NCBI GenBank assembly: GCA_946482075.1
Contig: CAMLQG010000080.1
Span: forward strand, 1-16,656
Length of the DNA stretch: 16,656 nt
Origin: an uncultured Erythrobacteraceae bacterium
Lineage (GTDB): Bacteria; Pseudomonadota; Alphaproteobacteria; Sphingomonadales; Sphingomonadaceae
Reading direction: 5' to 3'
A model generated the notes under the pieces. That model made no database searches. It worked only from the letters and a program-made list of their open reading frames with translations, and was not told the DNA's origin. Made by a program: the position numbers and the translations under genes. Positions within the stretch are counted from its first letter, which is position 1. Each line of letters opens with the position of its first letter. Shown here in pieces: positions 5,669-13,354 of the stretch.

Positions 5669-8128
5669 TTAGAAGCGATAGGTCGCCTGCACGCGCAGTT
5701 CGCGCGCGCGCGGAGTGGCGTTGTGCATCTGGTCCTGCCACTTGGCGAAAGTGGTGTTGGTGCTCAGCCCGACCCAATATTTGTTGGCGAGGTTGCGGCC
5801 GATGAAGGCGATCTCCCAGCTGTCGTCTGCGCTGTAGAGCCGCACGCCCGCATTCCAGAGCGCAAAGCTCTTCTGGAATGCGTAAGGAGCCTGGTTTTCC
5901 TGCGTCTTGTAGCTGGAGGAATAGCTCACATCGCCGCTGAGCCCGATCATCAGGTTGGACGAGATCTCGGTATCGTAGGAGAACCCGCCGAGGATATTCC
6001 ATTCCGGCGCGCGCGGCAGACGCGTACCGGTCAGATCCTGCGAGTTGCCGACGCATCCCTGCGCCGCGGTCTGGTTAGGCCAGCACGCGCCATTGGGATA
6101 GCTGCGGAACTTCGCGTCATTGTACGCGACGCTCGCATTGAGGCGCAGTTCGGGCGTGGCGGCCCATTCCGTCTGCAGCTCGATGCCCTTCACCCGCGCA
6201 TTGGCGGCGTTGAAGATGAAGAAGCCGAATAGTTCGGGGAAATAGACCGACTGCTGCAGGTTCTTGTAATCATACTGGTAAAGGGTTGCCTCGACGCGCA
6301 GAGTTCTATCCGCCAATTGCGCCTTGAAGCCGATTTCGCCGCCCTTGGCCTTTTCCGGGCCGAAGGCCAGATCACTGGTGACCGGCAGGCGGAACCCGCC
6401 CTGGCCGTCCGGGAACCGCTTGAAGATCTGGATCGCCGGGAAACCACCCGATTTGTAGCCGGTCTTGTAAGCGGCATAGAGCAGCGTATCGGTGGTCGGC
6501 TTGTAGGACAGCGAGACTTCCGGTGACCAGTTGCTGTCCTTCACCTTCCCGTTGAAGTCCACGCCGGGCTCCACGAAATTACCGCCGAGCGCACCGGCCG
6601 CGATCGGATGGACGAAGACGTTGCGGGTGGTCTGCTTGCGGGTTTCCTTGGTGTAGCGCACACCGCCGGCCAATTCGAGTTCGGGGGTAATGGCCCACCG
6701 GACCTGACCAAAACCGGAAATCGTTTCCGCATCGGCGAAGTTCTGGGAGTTGAATGAGTCATAACGCCCGGCTCCCGGCAGACCGACAGGCACCGGTCCG
6801 ACATTGAGGATCAGCGGATCGCTGTAGGTCTTGCGCTTCACCTTCTCGTAAAAGGCACCCAAGGTGAAATTGACCGGGGCATCGAAATCGGAAACCACCC
6901 GGAATTCCTGCGAGAAGCTGTGCGACTTTTCGCCGACCGCAGCAAATGCGATACCATAGCTCGAAGAGTCGTAGTTCGATGACTGGGCGAAATCGACGTC
7001 CCAATAGCTGCTGACCGAAGTGAAGGTCAGATCGCCGGCGTGATAATTCATCGTCAGATTGGTGAAGATCGTACGCAGATCCTGGAACGGCATTCCGTCC
7101 TTGGCGAGACCCTGCCAATCGGAATTCTGATACTTCTCCGGAACCCCCGACTGAAGGATCTTGTTGTTGAACTTGCAATCGTCGGTCAGGTCGTAGATGC
7201 CGCCCTTGAGGACGGTTCCCGAAGACGCCGGAGTGACGATCCCGTCATGCAGCGCGGGATCACACCATTGCTGCTGGGTCGGGCCGTCATCCTTGCGCTT
7301 GCCGTACGTAACCCGCAGCAAGGCGTCGAAATCGGAAGACGGTTCCCACAGCAGGCTCGCCCGGCCCATATATTCCTTTGTGCCCGGCCCCCATTTCCCG
7401 GCAGGACGCGACACGTCGTAGAAGACACCGCCATTCGGCCCAAGGGGGTTCGGCAGTGCCTGGGCAACGTTCTTCAGCCAGCCCCGCATGTCCGAACCGC
7501 GGAAAGCGATGCGGCCGGACAGCGTTTCGCTCAGCGGGCCGGAGATTGCGCCTTCGACATATTTCTCCTTCGCTTCGAATTCATAGCCGGCACGAATATA
7601 GCCTTCCAGATCGCGGGTCGGCGCCGCGGACGTGATCGACACAACGCCCGCGGGCGAGTTCTTGCCGAAGAAGAGCGATTGCGGGCCCTTCAACACTTCG
7701 ACCTGCGCTAGATCGAACATGCCGGTCAGGATCACGCGACCGCGCGTCATCGGTGTGCCGTCGAGCATGATCATCACGCTCTGTTCCAGCCCCGGATCCA
7801 GCGATGGCGTGCCGATACCGCGGATCGTGAAGCTGGCGCCGGTGCCGGAAGGCGACCCCACGAGCGACACTTGCGGGACGAGCTTCGAAATCCGCTCCAG
7901 ATCGGTAACCGCCTTACGCTGCAATTCCTGCGCACTGACCGCGGACACAGCAACCGGAACGTCGATCAGCGATTCCTGCGTCCGCCGCGCCGTGACAACG
8001 ATTTCCTCGAGCTTGCCCCGATCCGCAGAGGCCTTCGACGTATCCTGCGCCATCGCAGCGGTTGTGAACGACAGCCCCTGCAGAGCCGTGGCGACCAGCA
8101 ACACGCGACGAAAATCAATGATTTGCAT
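5669..8128 (-). CDS. TonB-dependent outer-membrane receptor
   Basis: This 819-aa receptor takes up a scarce or bulky substrate using energy from TonB-ExbBD. The signal peptide is MQIIDFRRVLLVATALQGLS up to AMA-Q (cleavage near 27/28). The TonB box LEEIVVTARR (40-49) follows, then a plug with the conserved VTDLERISKLVPQV and FTIRGIG and the LDGTPMTRG, VEVLKGPQ and FFGKNSPAGVV segments. The remainder is a 22-strand-type barrel ending in ATYRF with the C-terminal Phe needed for barrel insertion. The start is supported by GGGAGGGG three bases before ATG 8128. Among catabolic genes in a sphingomonad, such receptors often import hydrophobic aromatics, terpenoids or steroids rather than siderophores. 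The substrate here is inferred only from the neighbours. It appears to be a single-gene transcript. Confidence 0.95.
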   Translation of the reverse strand: MQIIDFRRVLLVATALQGLSFTTAAMAQDTSKASADRGKLEEIVVTARRTQESLIDVPVAVSAVSAQELQRKAVTDLERISKLVPQVSLVGSPSGTGASFTIRGIGTPSLDPGLEQSVMIMLDGTPMTRGRVILTGMFDLAQVEVLKGPQSLFFGKNSPAGVVSITSAAPTRDLEGYIRAGYEFEAKEKYVEGAISGPLSETLSGRIAFRGSDMRGWLKNVAQALPNPLGPNGGVFYDVSRPAGKWGPGTKEYMGRASLLWEPSSDFDALLRVTYGKRKDDGPTQQQWCDPALHDGIVTPASSGTVLKGGIYDLTDDCKFNNKILQSGVPEKYQNSDWQGLAKDGMPFQDLRTIFTNLTMNYHAGDLTFTSVSSYWDVDFAQSSNYDSSSYGIAFAAVGEKSHSFSQEFRVVSDFDAPVNFTLGAFYEKVKRKTYSDPLILNVGPVPVGLPGAGRYDSFNSQNFADAETISGFGQVRWAITPELELAGGVRYTKETRKQTTRNVFVHPIAAGALGGNFVEPGVDFNGKVKDSNWSPEVSLSYKPTTDTLLYAAYKTGYKSGGFPAIQIFKRFPDGQGGFRLPVTSDLAFGPEKAKGGEIGFKAQLADRTLRVEATLYQYDYKNLQQSVYFPELFGFFIFNAANARVKGIELQTEWAATPELRLNASVAYNDAKFRSYPNGACWPNQTAAQGCVGNSQDLTGTRLPRAPEWNILGGFSYDTEISSNLMIGLSGDVSYSSSYKTQENQAPYAFQKSFALWNAGVRLYSADDSWEIAFIGRNLANKYWVGLSTNTTFAKWQDQMHNATPRARELRVQATYRF

Positions 8129-8145
8129 GTACCCCTCCCTGTTTA

Positions 8146-8177
8146 TTGCTTCGGTTATAGAAGCAAACGACCGGTCG
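8146..8177. promoter_or_regulatory. Inverted repeats in the TonB receptor leader
   Basis: TTGCTTC-N7-GAAGCAA (8146-8166) is a perfect 7-7-7 dyad centred so that it also fits T-N11-A. Next to it CGACCGGTCG (8168-8177) is a perfect 10-bp palindrome. Both lie within 50 bp upstream of the receptor ATG, just ahead of its Shine-Dalgarno. As DNA they could be a repressor site. As RNA the first would form a 7-bp hairpin with the loop UAUAACC beside the ribosome-binding site. Confidence 0.45.
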
Positions 8178-8192
8178 GGAAACGAGCGGCTG

Positions 8193-8219
8193 TTTTTGAC
8201 CGCGATATGTCTTTTTGAC
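8193..8219. repeat. TTTTTGAC direct repeats upstream of the TonB receptor
   Basis: TTTTTGAC occurs at 8193-8200 and 8212-8219 with a period of 19 bp, in the upstream region of the receptor gene. The spacing is near two helical turns. It could be a tandem activator site or chance in a T-rich promoter. Confidence 0.35.
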
Positions 8220-8248
8220 TAATGCACCTTGCTGGATTGGCGGGCTTA

Positions 8249-8271
8249 CCTCTTTTTATTGCAGGAAGAGG
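8249..8271 (-). terminator. Weak hairpin after the LLM gene
   Basis: CCTCTT (8249-8254) pairs with AAGAGG (8266-8271) with an 11-nt loop, about 29 bp past the minus-strand stop of the LLM gene and before the receptor promoter. The short stem and the lack of a T-run on the minus strand make this a weak call. Confidence 0.3.
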
Positions 8272-8299
8272 CATTTAGCATGCGAACCGGAGTAGCGAT

Positions 8300-9223
8300 C
8301 TATTGCAGCAGATGGTCTCTGATTTCGGCGAAGCCGCGCAGGAAGTCGAGCTGCTCCTCCAGCGCCCGATCGGGGAAGCGCGCATGGACATGGGTGACGC
8401 CGATCGACCGGAGATAGGCGATCTCCTCCAACACCAGATTCGCCGACTTGCCGTGAGGATAGAGGCCGACTTCAAGCTGCAGCTCCGAGGGATCGCGCCC
8501 CGCCGCATCGGCCACGTTGCGGATCGTCTCAAGTGCCGCGATCGCGTCCGGCTCCAGCTTCCCGGTGCTCTCGTCGATCCGGAACAGCGGCATGAAGCCG
8601 TCGGCATATTTCCCGATCCGCTCGATCACCTTGGGCGGGGGCACAGGCTGGGCAGTACGCCCCGCTCCCATCCAGATCGGGATCGGACGCTGCACCGGCA
8701 GCGGGTTGACGTTCACATGGCGCAAGCGATGCCACTTGCCTTCGAAATTCACGACATCCTGCGTCCATAATGCGCGCATCACCTCGATCTGTTCTTCCAC
8801 CCGCGCGCCGCGGGTCTTGAAATCCTCGCCCATCGCTTCGAATTCGATGTGGTTGTAGCCGATCCCCACGCCCAGGATCAGGCGCCCGCCGGACATGTAA
8901 TCCACCTGCGCAGCCTGCTTGGCAACCAACGCCGTCTGGCGTTGCGGCAGGCCGAGCACGCCGGTCAGGAAGCCGATCTTGGTGGTGATCGCCGACAGGT
9001 AGGACATCAGCGTGAACACTTCCTGGAACTCGCTCTCATGCGTATAGGGCGTGGGCGGCAGGTCGGGGTGTTCGGCCGCGACGATCCCCACCACATGATC
9101 GACCAGGCGTAGATAATCGTAGCCGAGCCGTTCGGCCTCGCGCGTGAAAGCGATCAAGGCATCGAACCCGCCGGCATGGACGAAATGATTGCCGTTCACC
9201 GTGAATTTGAGCTGCTGCGACAT
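8300..9223 (-). CDS. LLM class (luciferase-like) flavin/F420-dependent oxidoreductase
   Basis: This 307-aa TIM-barrel oxidoreductase belongs to the bacterial luciferase-like family. The start MSQQLKFTVNGNHF is followed by AERLGYDYLRLVDHV, the strand segment TTKIGFLTGVLGLPQRQTALVAKQAAQVDYMSGGRL, the cofactor signature LGVGIGYNHIEFEAMG and the barrel end PIPIWMGAGR. The SGGRL-xLGVGxG pattern is shared by FMN monooxygenases and F420-dependent members (Rv2161c-like). I placed the start at ATG 9223. The open frame continues to 11050, but that extra part is antisense to the ligase. The ribosome-binding site is weak (AAGAG directly upstream). It is divergent from the acyl-CoA synthetase, sharing a 141-bp control region, so the two are probably co-regulated. 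Reaction and cofactor are not determined. Confidence 0.88.
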   Translation of the reverse strand: MSQQLKFTVNGNHFVHAGGFDALIAFTREAERLGYDYLRLVDHVVGIVAAEHPDLPPTPYTHESEFQEVFTLMSYLSAITTKIGFLTGVLGLPQRQTALVAKQAAQVDYMSGGRLILGVGIGYNHIEFEAMGEDFKTRGARVEEQIEVMRALWTQDVVNFEGKWHRLRHVNVNPLPVQRPIPIWMGAGRTAQPVPPPKVIERIGKYADGFMPLFRIDESTGKLEPDAIAALETIRNVADAAGRDPSELQLEVGLYPHGKSANLVLEEIAYLRSIGVTHVHARFPDRALEEQLDFLRGFAEIRDHLLQ

Positions 9224-9302
9224 GTCTCTTACGCCTCGTCCCGTGGCTGCGGATGTGCTTCTTTCCTTCGGAGGGTGTAGTCCCAAATTGCAGTTGATGT
9301 CT

Positions 9303-9320
9303 ATACAGGTTTGCGTGTAT
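9303..9320. promoter_or_regulatory. Candidate operator between LLM and ligase genes
   Basis: ATACA (9303-9307) and TGTAT (9316-9320) form a perfect dyad with an 8-bp spacer, midway in the 141-bp gap between divergent genes. This architecture suits a TetR- or GntR-type dimer. No such regulator is encoded in the window. Confidence 0.35.
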
Positions 9321-9364
9321 CCCGATCGGCGAACGATGAACTCCACGGGAGAGGCTTCCAGAAA

Positions 9365-11029
9365 ATGGCCCAGGGTTTCCTGACCTATCCGCACTTTGAA
9401 CCCCATTTCCCGCGTGAGGAATGGACGCTTCCCCGAATCCTCGAACACCAGGCGGAAGTGCGCGCCGACCGCCCTTGCCTGTCCTGGACCGACGCCGGCA
9501 AGGCCCACAGCTTCTCCGCAGTGAACGCCATCGCCAATCGTCTGGCGCGTGGCTTCCAGAAGATGGGGGTCAAGAAAGGCGATTTCGTCGTCATTTTCGC
9601 GCCGAACTGCCTGGAATACATCTTCGCCGGGTGGGCGCTGGCCAAATTGGGCGCGATCGAGGTGACTGTGGGCGACAGCTACAAGGGCGAGTTCCTGCGC
9701 CACCAGGTGGGCCTCAGCAAGCCACGCATCATCGTAACCACGCCGGCCCTGTCGGAACGCCTCGCCTTCATCGAAGACGAGATCGCCCATGCCGAACACG
9801 TGATCCTGATCGGCGACGAGGAAGCCACACCATTCAGGCGAATGACAACCAGCCGGTTCGACGATCTCTACGAGGATGACGCGTCGAATCTCGGCATAGC
9901 AGTCGGCCCGCGCGATACGGCGGCGGTGCTGTTCACTTCGGGCACCACGGGCCTGTCCAAGGGGGTGCTCATGTCGCACTCCCAGTTCTACTTCTTCGCG
10001 GAGGAGGATCTCCAGCTCGTCCGCTTGACGGATCAGGACGTCTATTCCACCGCCTTCCCCCTGTTCCATGGGAACGCGCAGTTCCTCACCGTCTATCCCA
10101 GCCTGATCGCGGGCGCGCATTGCGTGCTGTACGAACGCTTCAGCGCGTCTGACTTCATCGGCCGCATCCATCGTTCGGGCAGCACCGTATGCAACCTCCT
10201 GGGCGCGACGATGGCCTTCATCCTCGCGCAGCCGCCATCGGACATCGACAAGGCGCACAAGCTCACCCGCATCTACGCCGCCCCGCTCGCGCCCGACCTC
10301 GGCGCGAAGTTCACCGAGCGGTTCGGGGTGGAAACCTTCGTCGACGGCTTCGGCCAGACCGAGATTTCCAACGTCTTCCAGACGCCTTGGGGCGCACCCC
10401 GCCCGGCCGGTGCTTCCGGCGTGCTCGTCGACCAGTTCTTCGACGTGCGCCTGGTCGATCCGGAAACGGACGAGGACGTGCCCGAAGGCGAGATCGGCGA
10501 ATTGGTAGTCCGCTCCAAGATGCCGTTCATCATGTGCGACGGCTATCTCGCCATGCCGGAGAAGACGGTCGAGACCTGGCGCAACCTGTGGTTCCACACC
10601 GGCGACGCGCTGCGGCGCGACGCGAACGGGTGGTACTACTTCGTGGACCGCGTGAAGGACGCCCTGCGCCGCCGGGGTGAGAACATCTCCTCTTTCGAAG
10701 TCGAATCCGTCGTCCGTTCGCACCCGGCCGTGGCCGAGTGCGCCGTGGTCGCCGCCAAGGCGGACGAGGAAGGCGGCGAGGATGAGGTGAAGGCCTTCAT
10801 AGTGCCGGTGGAAGGCCAGGAAGTCGTGTTCGAGGATGTCATCGCCTGGTGCGATCCGCGCATGCCCGGCTTCATGGTGCCGCGCTATCTCGAAGTGATC
10901 GACGTGCTGCCGCAGACCCCCTCGCAGAAAGTGCAGAAGAAGGCTCTGCGTGAACTGGGCAACACATCCGCTACCTGGGACCGCGTGAAAGCCGGAGTCC
11001 GCCTGGCCGACGAACGCAAGCGGGCGTGA
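9365..11029 (+). CDS. AMP-dependent acyl-CoA synthetase (CaiC-like ligase)
   Basis: This 554-aa member of the ANL superfamily activates a carboxylic acid with ATP and then transfers it to CoA. Motifs run in order: P-loop TSGTTGLSKG (191-200), GFGQTE (328-333), HTGD (411-414), the hinge DRVKD (428-432) followed by RRRGENIS, and PQTPSQKVQKKALR with the catalytic Lys522. Overall it resembles crotonobetaine/carnitine-CoA ligases and ATP-dependent ligases of catabolic clusters rather than long-chain FadD. The start ATG 9365 is preferred over TTG 9311 because a GGGAGAGG element precedes it and family members begin near this point; the TTG would add 18 non-conserved residues. It probably makes the CoA ester fed to the downstream operon. 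The substrate cannot be told from the sequence. Confidence 0.92.
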   Translation: MAQGFLTYPHFEPHFPREEWTLPRILEHQAEVRADRPCLSWTDAGKAHSFSAVNAIANRLARGFQKMGVKKGDFVVIFAPNCLEYIFAGWALAKLGAIEVTVGDSYKGEFLRHQVGLSKPRIIVTTPALSERLAFIEDEIAHAEHVILIGDEEATPFRRMTTSRFDDLYEDDASNLGIAVGPRDTAAVLFTSGTTGLSKGVLMSHSQFYFFAEEDLQLVRLTDQDVYSTAFPLFHGNAQFLTVYPSLIAGAHCVLYERFSASDFIGRIHRSGSTVCNLLGATMAFILAQPPSDIDKAHKLTRIYAAPLAPDLGAKFTERFGVETFVDGFGQTEISNVFQTPWGAPRPAGASGVLVDQFFDVRLVDPETDEDVPEGEIGELVVRSKMPFIMCDGYLAMPEKTVETWRNLWFHTGDALRRDANGWYYFVDRVKDALRRRGENISSFEVESVVRSHPAVAECAVVAAKADEEGGEDEVKAFIVPVEGQEVVFEDVIAWCDPRMPGFMVPRYLEVIDVLPQTPSQKVQKKALRELGNTSATWDRVKAGVRLADERKRA

Positions 11030-11055
11030 TTGTGATGAGCCTAACCTCACCTCTT

Positions 11056-11146
11056 CGTCACCCTGAACTTGTTTCAGGGTCCATTTCTACCCAGGCGCCG
11101 TCCGTGCCCAGGGCGAGATGGATGCTGAAACAAGTTCAGCATGACG
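11056..11146. repeat. Two-armed REP-like element of sphingomonad type
   Basis: Two 29-nt arms, 11056-11084 and 11118-11146, are inverted copies that differ at 4 positions and flank a 33-nt middle. Each arm is also a perfect hairpin by itself: ACCCTGAA/TTCAGGGT with loop CTTGT, and ATGCTGAA/TTCAGCAT with loop ACAAG. The four differences are two compensatory base-pair swaps, so both hairpins stay intact. Elements of this CCTGAACTTGTTTCAGG type are common in Sphingomonadales genomes. It ends at the Shine-Dalgarno of the aldo/keto reductase gene. Confidence 0.8.
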
Positions 11147-11159
11147 GGAGGAGAGGAGG

Positions 11160-12176
11160 ATGACCATGCGTTATACTACGCTGGGCGCATCAGGGCTCAA
11201 GAGCTCCATCCAGGGCCTCGGCTGCATGGGCATGTCCGAATTCTACGGCGCGAGCGACGAGGCGGAATCGCAGCGCGTCCTGGCGCGTGCGGTCGAACTC
11301 GGCATCAATCATCTCGACACGTCCGACCTCTACGGCAAGGGCGAAAACGAAAACCTCATCGGCCGCTTTCTGAAGACGATCCAGCGCGGCAAGGTGCTGC
11401 TCGCCACCAAGTTCGGCATCCTGCGCGACCCGGACGGCCCGGTGGGCAGCACTTACGACCGCGAGTTGGACAACAGCCCCGGACATGCCCGCGATGCTTG
11501 CGAAGCGTCGCTCAAGCGCCTCGGCACGGATCACATCGATCTTTACTACGTCCACCGTCATGATGCGGCCATGCCGATCGAGGACGTGATCGGCGGACTG
11601 GCGCGGCTGGTGGACGCGGGCAAGATCAGGGGCATCGGCCTGTCGGAAGTCTCCGCCGACATCCTGCGCCGTGCCCATGCGACGCATCCGATCAGCGTGC
11701 TGCAATCGGAATATTCGCTCTTCTCGCGCGATGTCGAGGCGCAGATTCTCCCGACCTGCCGCGAACTGGGCATTGCCTTTCTTCCCTACAGCCCGCTGGG
11801 CCGGGGCATTCTGGGTGGACGCATCCGCTCGGTGGACGATCTCGCGCCCGACGATCTGCGCCGCAACGCCCCGATCTTCTCGACCGAGAACCTGCCCGCC
11901 AATCTCGCCCTGGTGGACGAGGTGGCGCGCATCGCCGATCATTACGGCGCGCGGCCGGGCCAGGTCGCGCTCGCCTGGCTGAACGCCAAGGGCAGCGATA
12001 TCGTCCCCATTCCCGGCACCAAGACCGTCCGCTATCTCGATGAGAATGCAGGCGCGGTGGATATCGCGCTTAGCCAAGAGGACATGGCGGTGCTGGACGG
12101 CAAGCTCACCCCCGATCTCGTAGCCGGTGGCGGCAAGTGGAGCACAGTGCCTTCGCCGACCGAGAGCCGGCGGTGA
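11160..12176 (+). CDS. Aldo/keto reductase
   Basis: This 338-aa NADPH-dependent (beta/alpha)8 oxidoreductase interconverts carbonyls and alcohols. The catalytic tetrad is complete: Asp53 and Tyr58 (HLDTSDLYGKGENE), Lys84 (LATKFG) and His132 (YYVHRHD). SEYSLFSRDVE, PYSPLGRGIL and the C-terminal IPIPGTKTVRYLDEN segment (cofactor phosphate region) match the AKR13-like group. Two starts are possible: ATG 11160 with GGGAGG 8 nt upstream, and ATG 11166 with AGGAGG 6 nt upstream. The difference is two residues, and the second gives the more typical MRYTTLG. It is the first gene of the five-gene operon, directly behind the REP-like repeat. Its stop overlaps the next start (GTGA). In context it may reduce a ketone or aldehyde released by chain cleavage. 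This is inference. Confidence 0.93.
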   Translation: MTMRYTTLGASGLKSSIQGLGCMGMSEFYGASDEAESQRVLARAVELGINHLDTSDLYGKGENENLIGRFLKTIQRGKVLLATKFGILRDPDGPVGSTYDRELDNSPGHARDACEASLKRLGTDHIDLYYVHRHDAAMPIEDVIGGLARLVDAGKIRGIGLSEVSADILRRAHATHPISVLQSEYSLFSRDVEAQILPTCRELGIAFLPYSPLGRGILGGRIRSVDDLAPDDLRRNAPIFSTENLPANLALVDEVARIADHYGARPGQVALAWLNAKGSDIVPIPGTKTVRYLDENAGAVDIALSQEDMAVLDGKLTPDLVAGGGKWSTVPSPTESRR

Positions 12177-13354
12177 GCGCAGGCTTCTCGATACGGGAAA
12201 AAGCCGCGATCGTCGGTCTCGGCGCGACGCCCTATTACAGGCGCGGCCAGTCCCTGCCCCAGACGCTGGACGAACTCGTTTGCAAGGCGATCATCGCGGC
12301 CGCCGACGATGCCGGGATCGACGTGCCGGATATCGACGGCTTCGCCTATTTCGCAGGCGGGTTCGATACGGGCTATATCCAGGAAACGCTCGGCCTGAAG
12401 GACGTGAGCTTCAGCGCCACGCTGACCGGCAGCGGCGGCGGATCGGCGGGCGCCATCGGGCTTGGCGCGGCGGCGATCGTATCCGGCATGGCGAAGACCG
12501 TGGTCTGCGTCGGCGGCGTGCAGCAGGCCGCGCTGCGCTATGGCGCGATGCCGTCCACTTACGATGCGACGGCGGAAAGCGTGTTCTACCAGAGCGCGGG
12601 ACTCGTCGGGCCGGGGCACATGTTCGCTCTCCTCGCCCGGCGGCACATGGACCTTTACGGCACCACGCGCGATCACTTCGCCGAAGTGGCGATGGCGATC
12701 CGCGCCAATGCGGTAGGCCATCCCGATGCGCGGATGCAGAAGCCGCTCACGCGCGAGGACTATTTCGCCGCGCCGATGATCTCCAGTCCGCATTGCCTGT
12801 TCGACTTCTGCCTGGAGACGGATGGCGCAGTAGCGGTGATCCTCACCGGCACCGAACGCGCGCGCGACCTGAAGGCCACGCCCGTTCATATCCATGCCTG
12901 CGCGCATGGCGCTTCGGTCGATTGGGGCCGCTCGATCTACTGGATGAACATGCCTGACGAGAGCTTCGCGTCTTCCGGCCACGCCTCCATCGCCAAGCGG
13001 CTCTATGCCGAGAGCGATGTCGGACCGGACGGGATCGACGTCGCCCAGATCTACGATCACTTCACCTCGCAGGTCATCATGCAGATCGAGGACTACGACT
13101 TCTGCGGCAAGGGCGAAGGCGGACCTTTCGTGGCCAGCGGCGCGATAAGACGCGACGGCAGCCTGCCGATCAACACCGATGGCGGCCAGCTTTCCGGCGG
13201 CTACATCTGGGGGATGAGCCATGTGCGCGAGGCGGTGGAGCAACTGCGCGGCACCGCGTTCAACCAGGTGGCGGATGCCAGGTTCTGCCTCGTCACCGGG
13301 GGGCCTTCCAACCTGCCCGTCAGCGGCCTGATCCTGCGGAGCGACGCGGCATGA
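12173..13354 (+). CDS. Thiolase-fold protein lacking thiolase catalytic residues; Ltp2/SCP-x-like, probable aldolase
   Basis: This 393-aa protein has the thiolase fold of the SCP-x/lipid-transfer-protein branch (AAIVGLGATPYYRRG at the start). The usual nucleophile loop is TGSGGGSAGAIGLGAA (85-100) with no Cys, and the usual GHP loop is NTDGGQLSGGYIWGM (334-348) with no His, so it should not be a normal thiolase. Tyr294 in AQIYDHFT and Tyr344 in GGYIWGM match, from memory, the region of the catalytic tyrosines of Ltp2. Ltp2 is a retro-aldolase of steroid side-chain breakdown that works with a DUF35 partner, and a DUF35 gene follows here with an ATGA overlap. I start it at GTG 12173, which overlaps the AKR stop (GTGA) and puts MSAGFSIREKAAIVG at the N-terminus, rather than at GTG 12137. 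The aldolase role is inferred; the residue losses are visible. Confidence 0.85.
   Translation: MSAGFSIREKAAIVGLGATPYYRRGQSLPQTLDELVCKAIIAAADDAGIDVPDIDGFAYFAGGFDTGYIQETLGLKDVSFSATLTGSGGGSAGAIGLGAAAIVSGMAKTVVCVGGVQQAALRYGAMPSTYDATAESVFYQSAGLVGPGHMFALLARRHMDLYGTTRDHFAEVAMAIRANAVGHPDARMQKPLTREDYFAAPMISSPHCLFDFCLETDGAVAVILTGTERARDLKATPVHIHACAHGASVDWGRSIYWMNMPDESFASSGHASIAKRLYAESDVGPDGIDVAQIYDHFTSQVIMQIEDYDFCGKGEGGPFVASGAIRRDGSLPINTDGGQLSGGYIWGMSHVREAVEQLRGTAFNQVADARFCLVTGGPSNLPVSGLILRSDAA

Noticed and set aside
9350..9568. Near-identical GGCTTCCAGAA(A/G)ATGG at the ligase start and again about 197 bp inside the gene (GRGFQKM and ARGFQKM)
   Set aside because: The first copy is mostly upstream of the chosen start and the second is normal coding sequence. 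With only about 16 bases shared, chance is the simpler reading.
9224..11050. 609-residue minus-strand extension of the LLM reading frame across the whole ligase gene
   Set aside because: It is antisense to a ligase with all family motifs, has low-complexity His/Arg/Glu-rich text, and the LLM domain begins only at 9223 where a proper start exists.
12032..13243. 403-aa minus-strand open frame opposite the thiolase-fold gene
   Set aside because: It is antisense to a conserved, coupled operon gene and its translation is His/Arg/Ala-rich without motifs.
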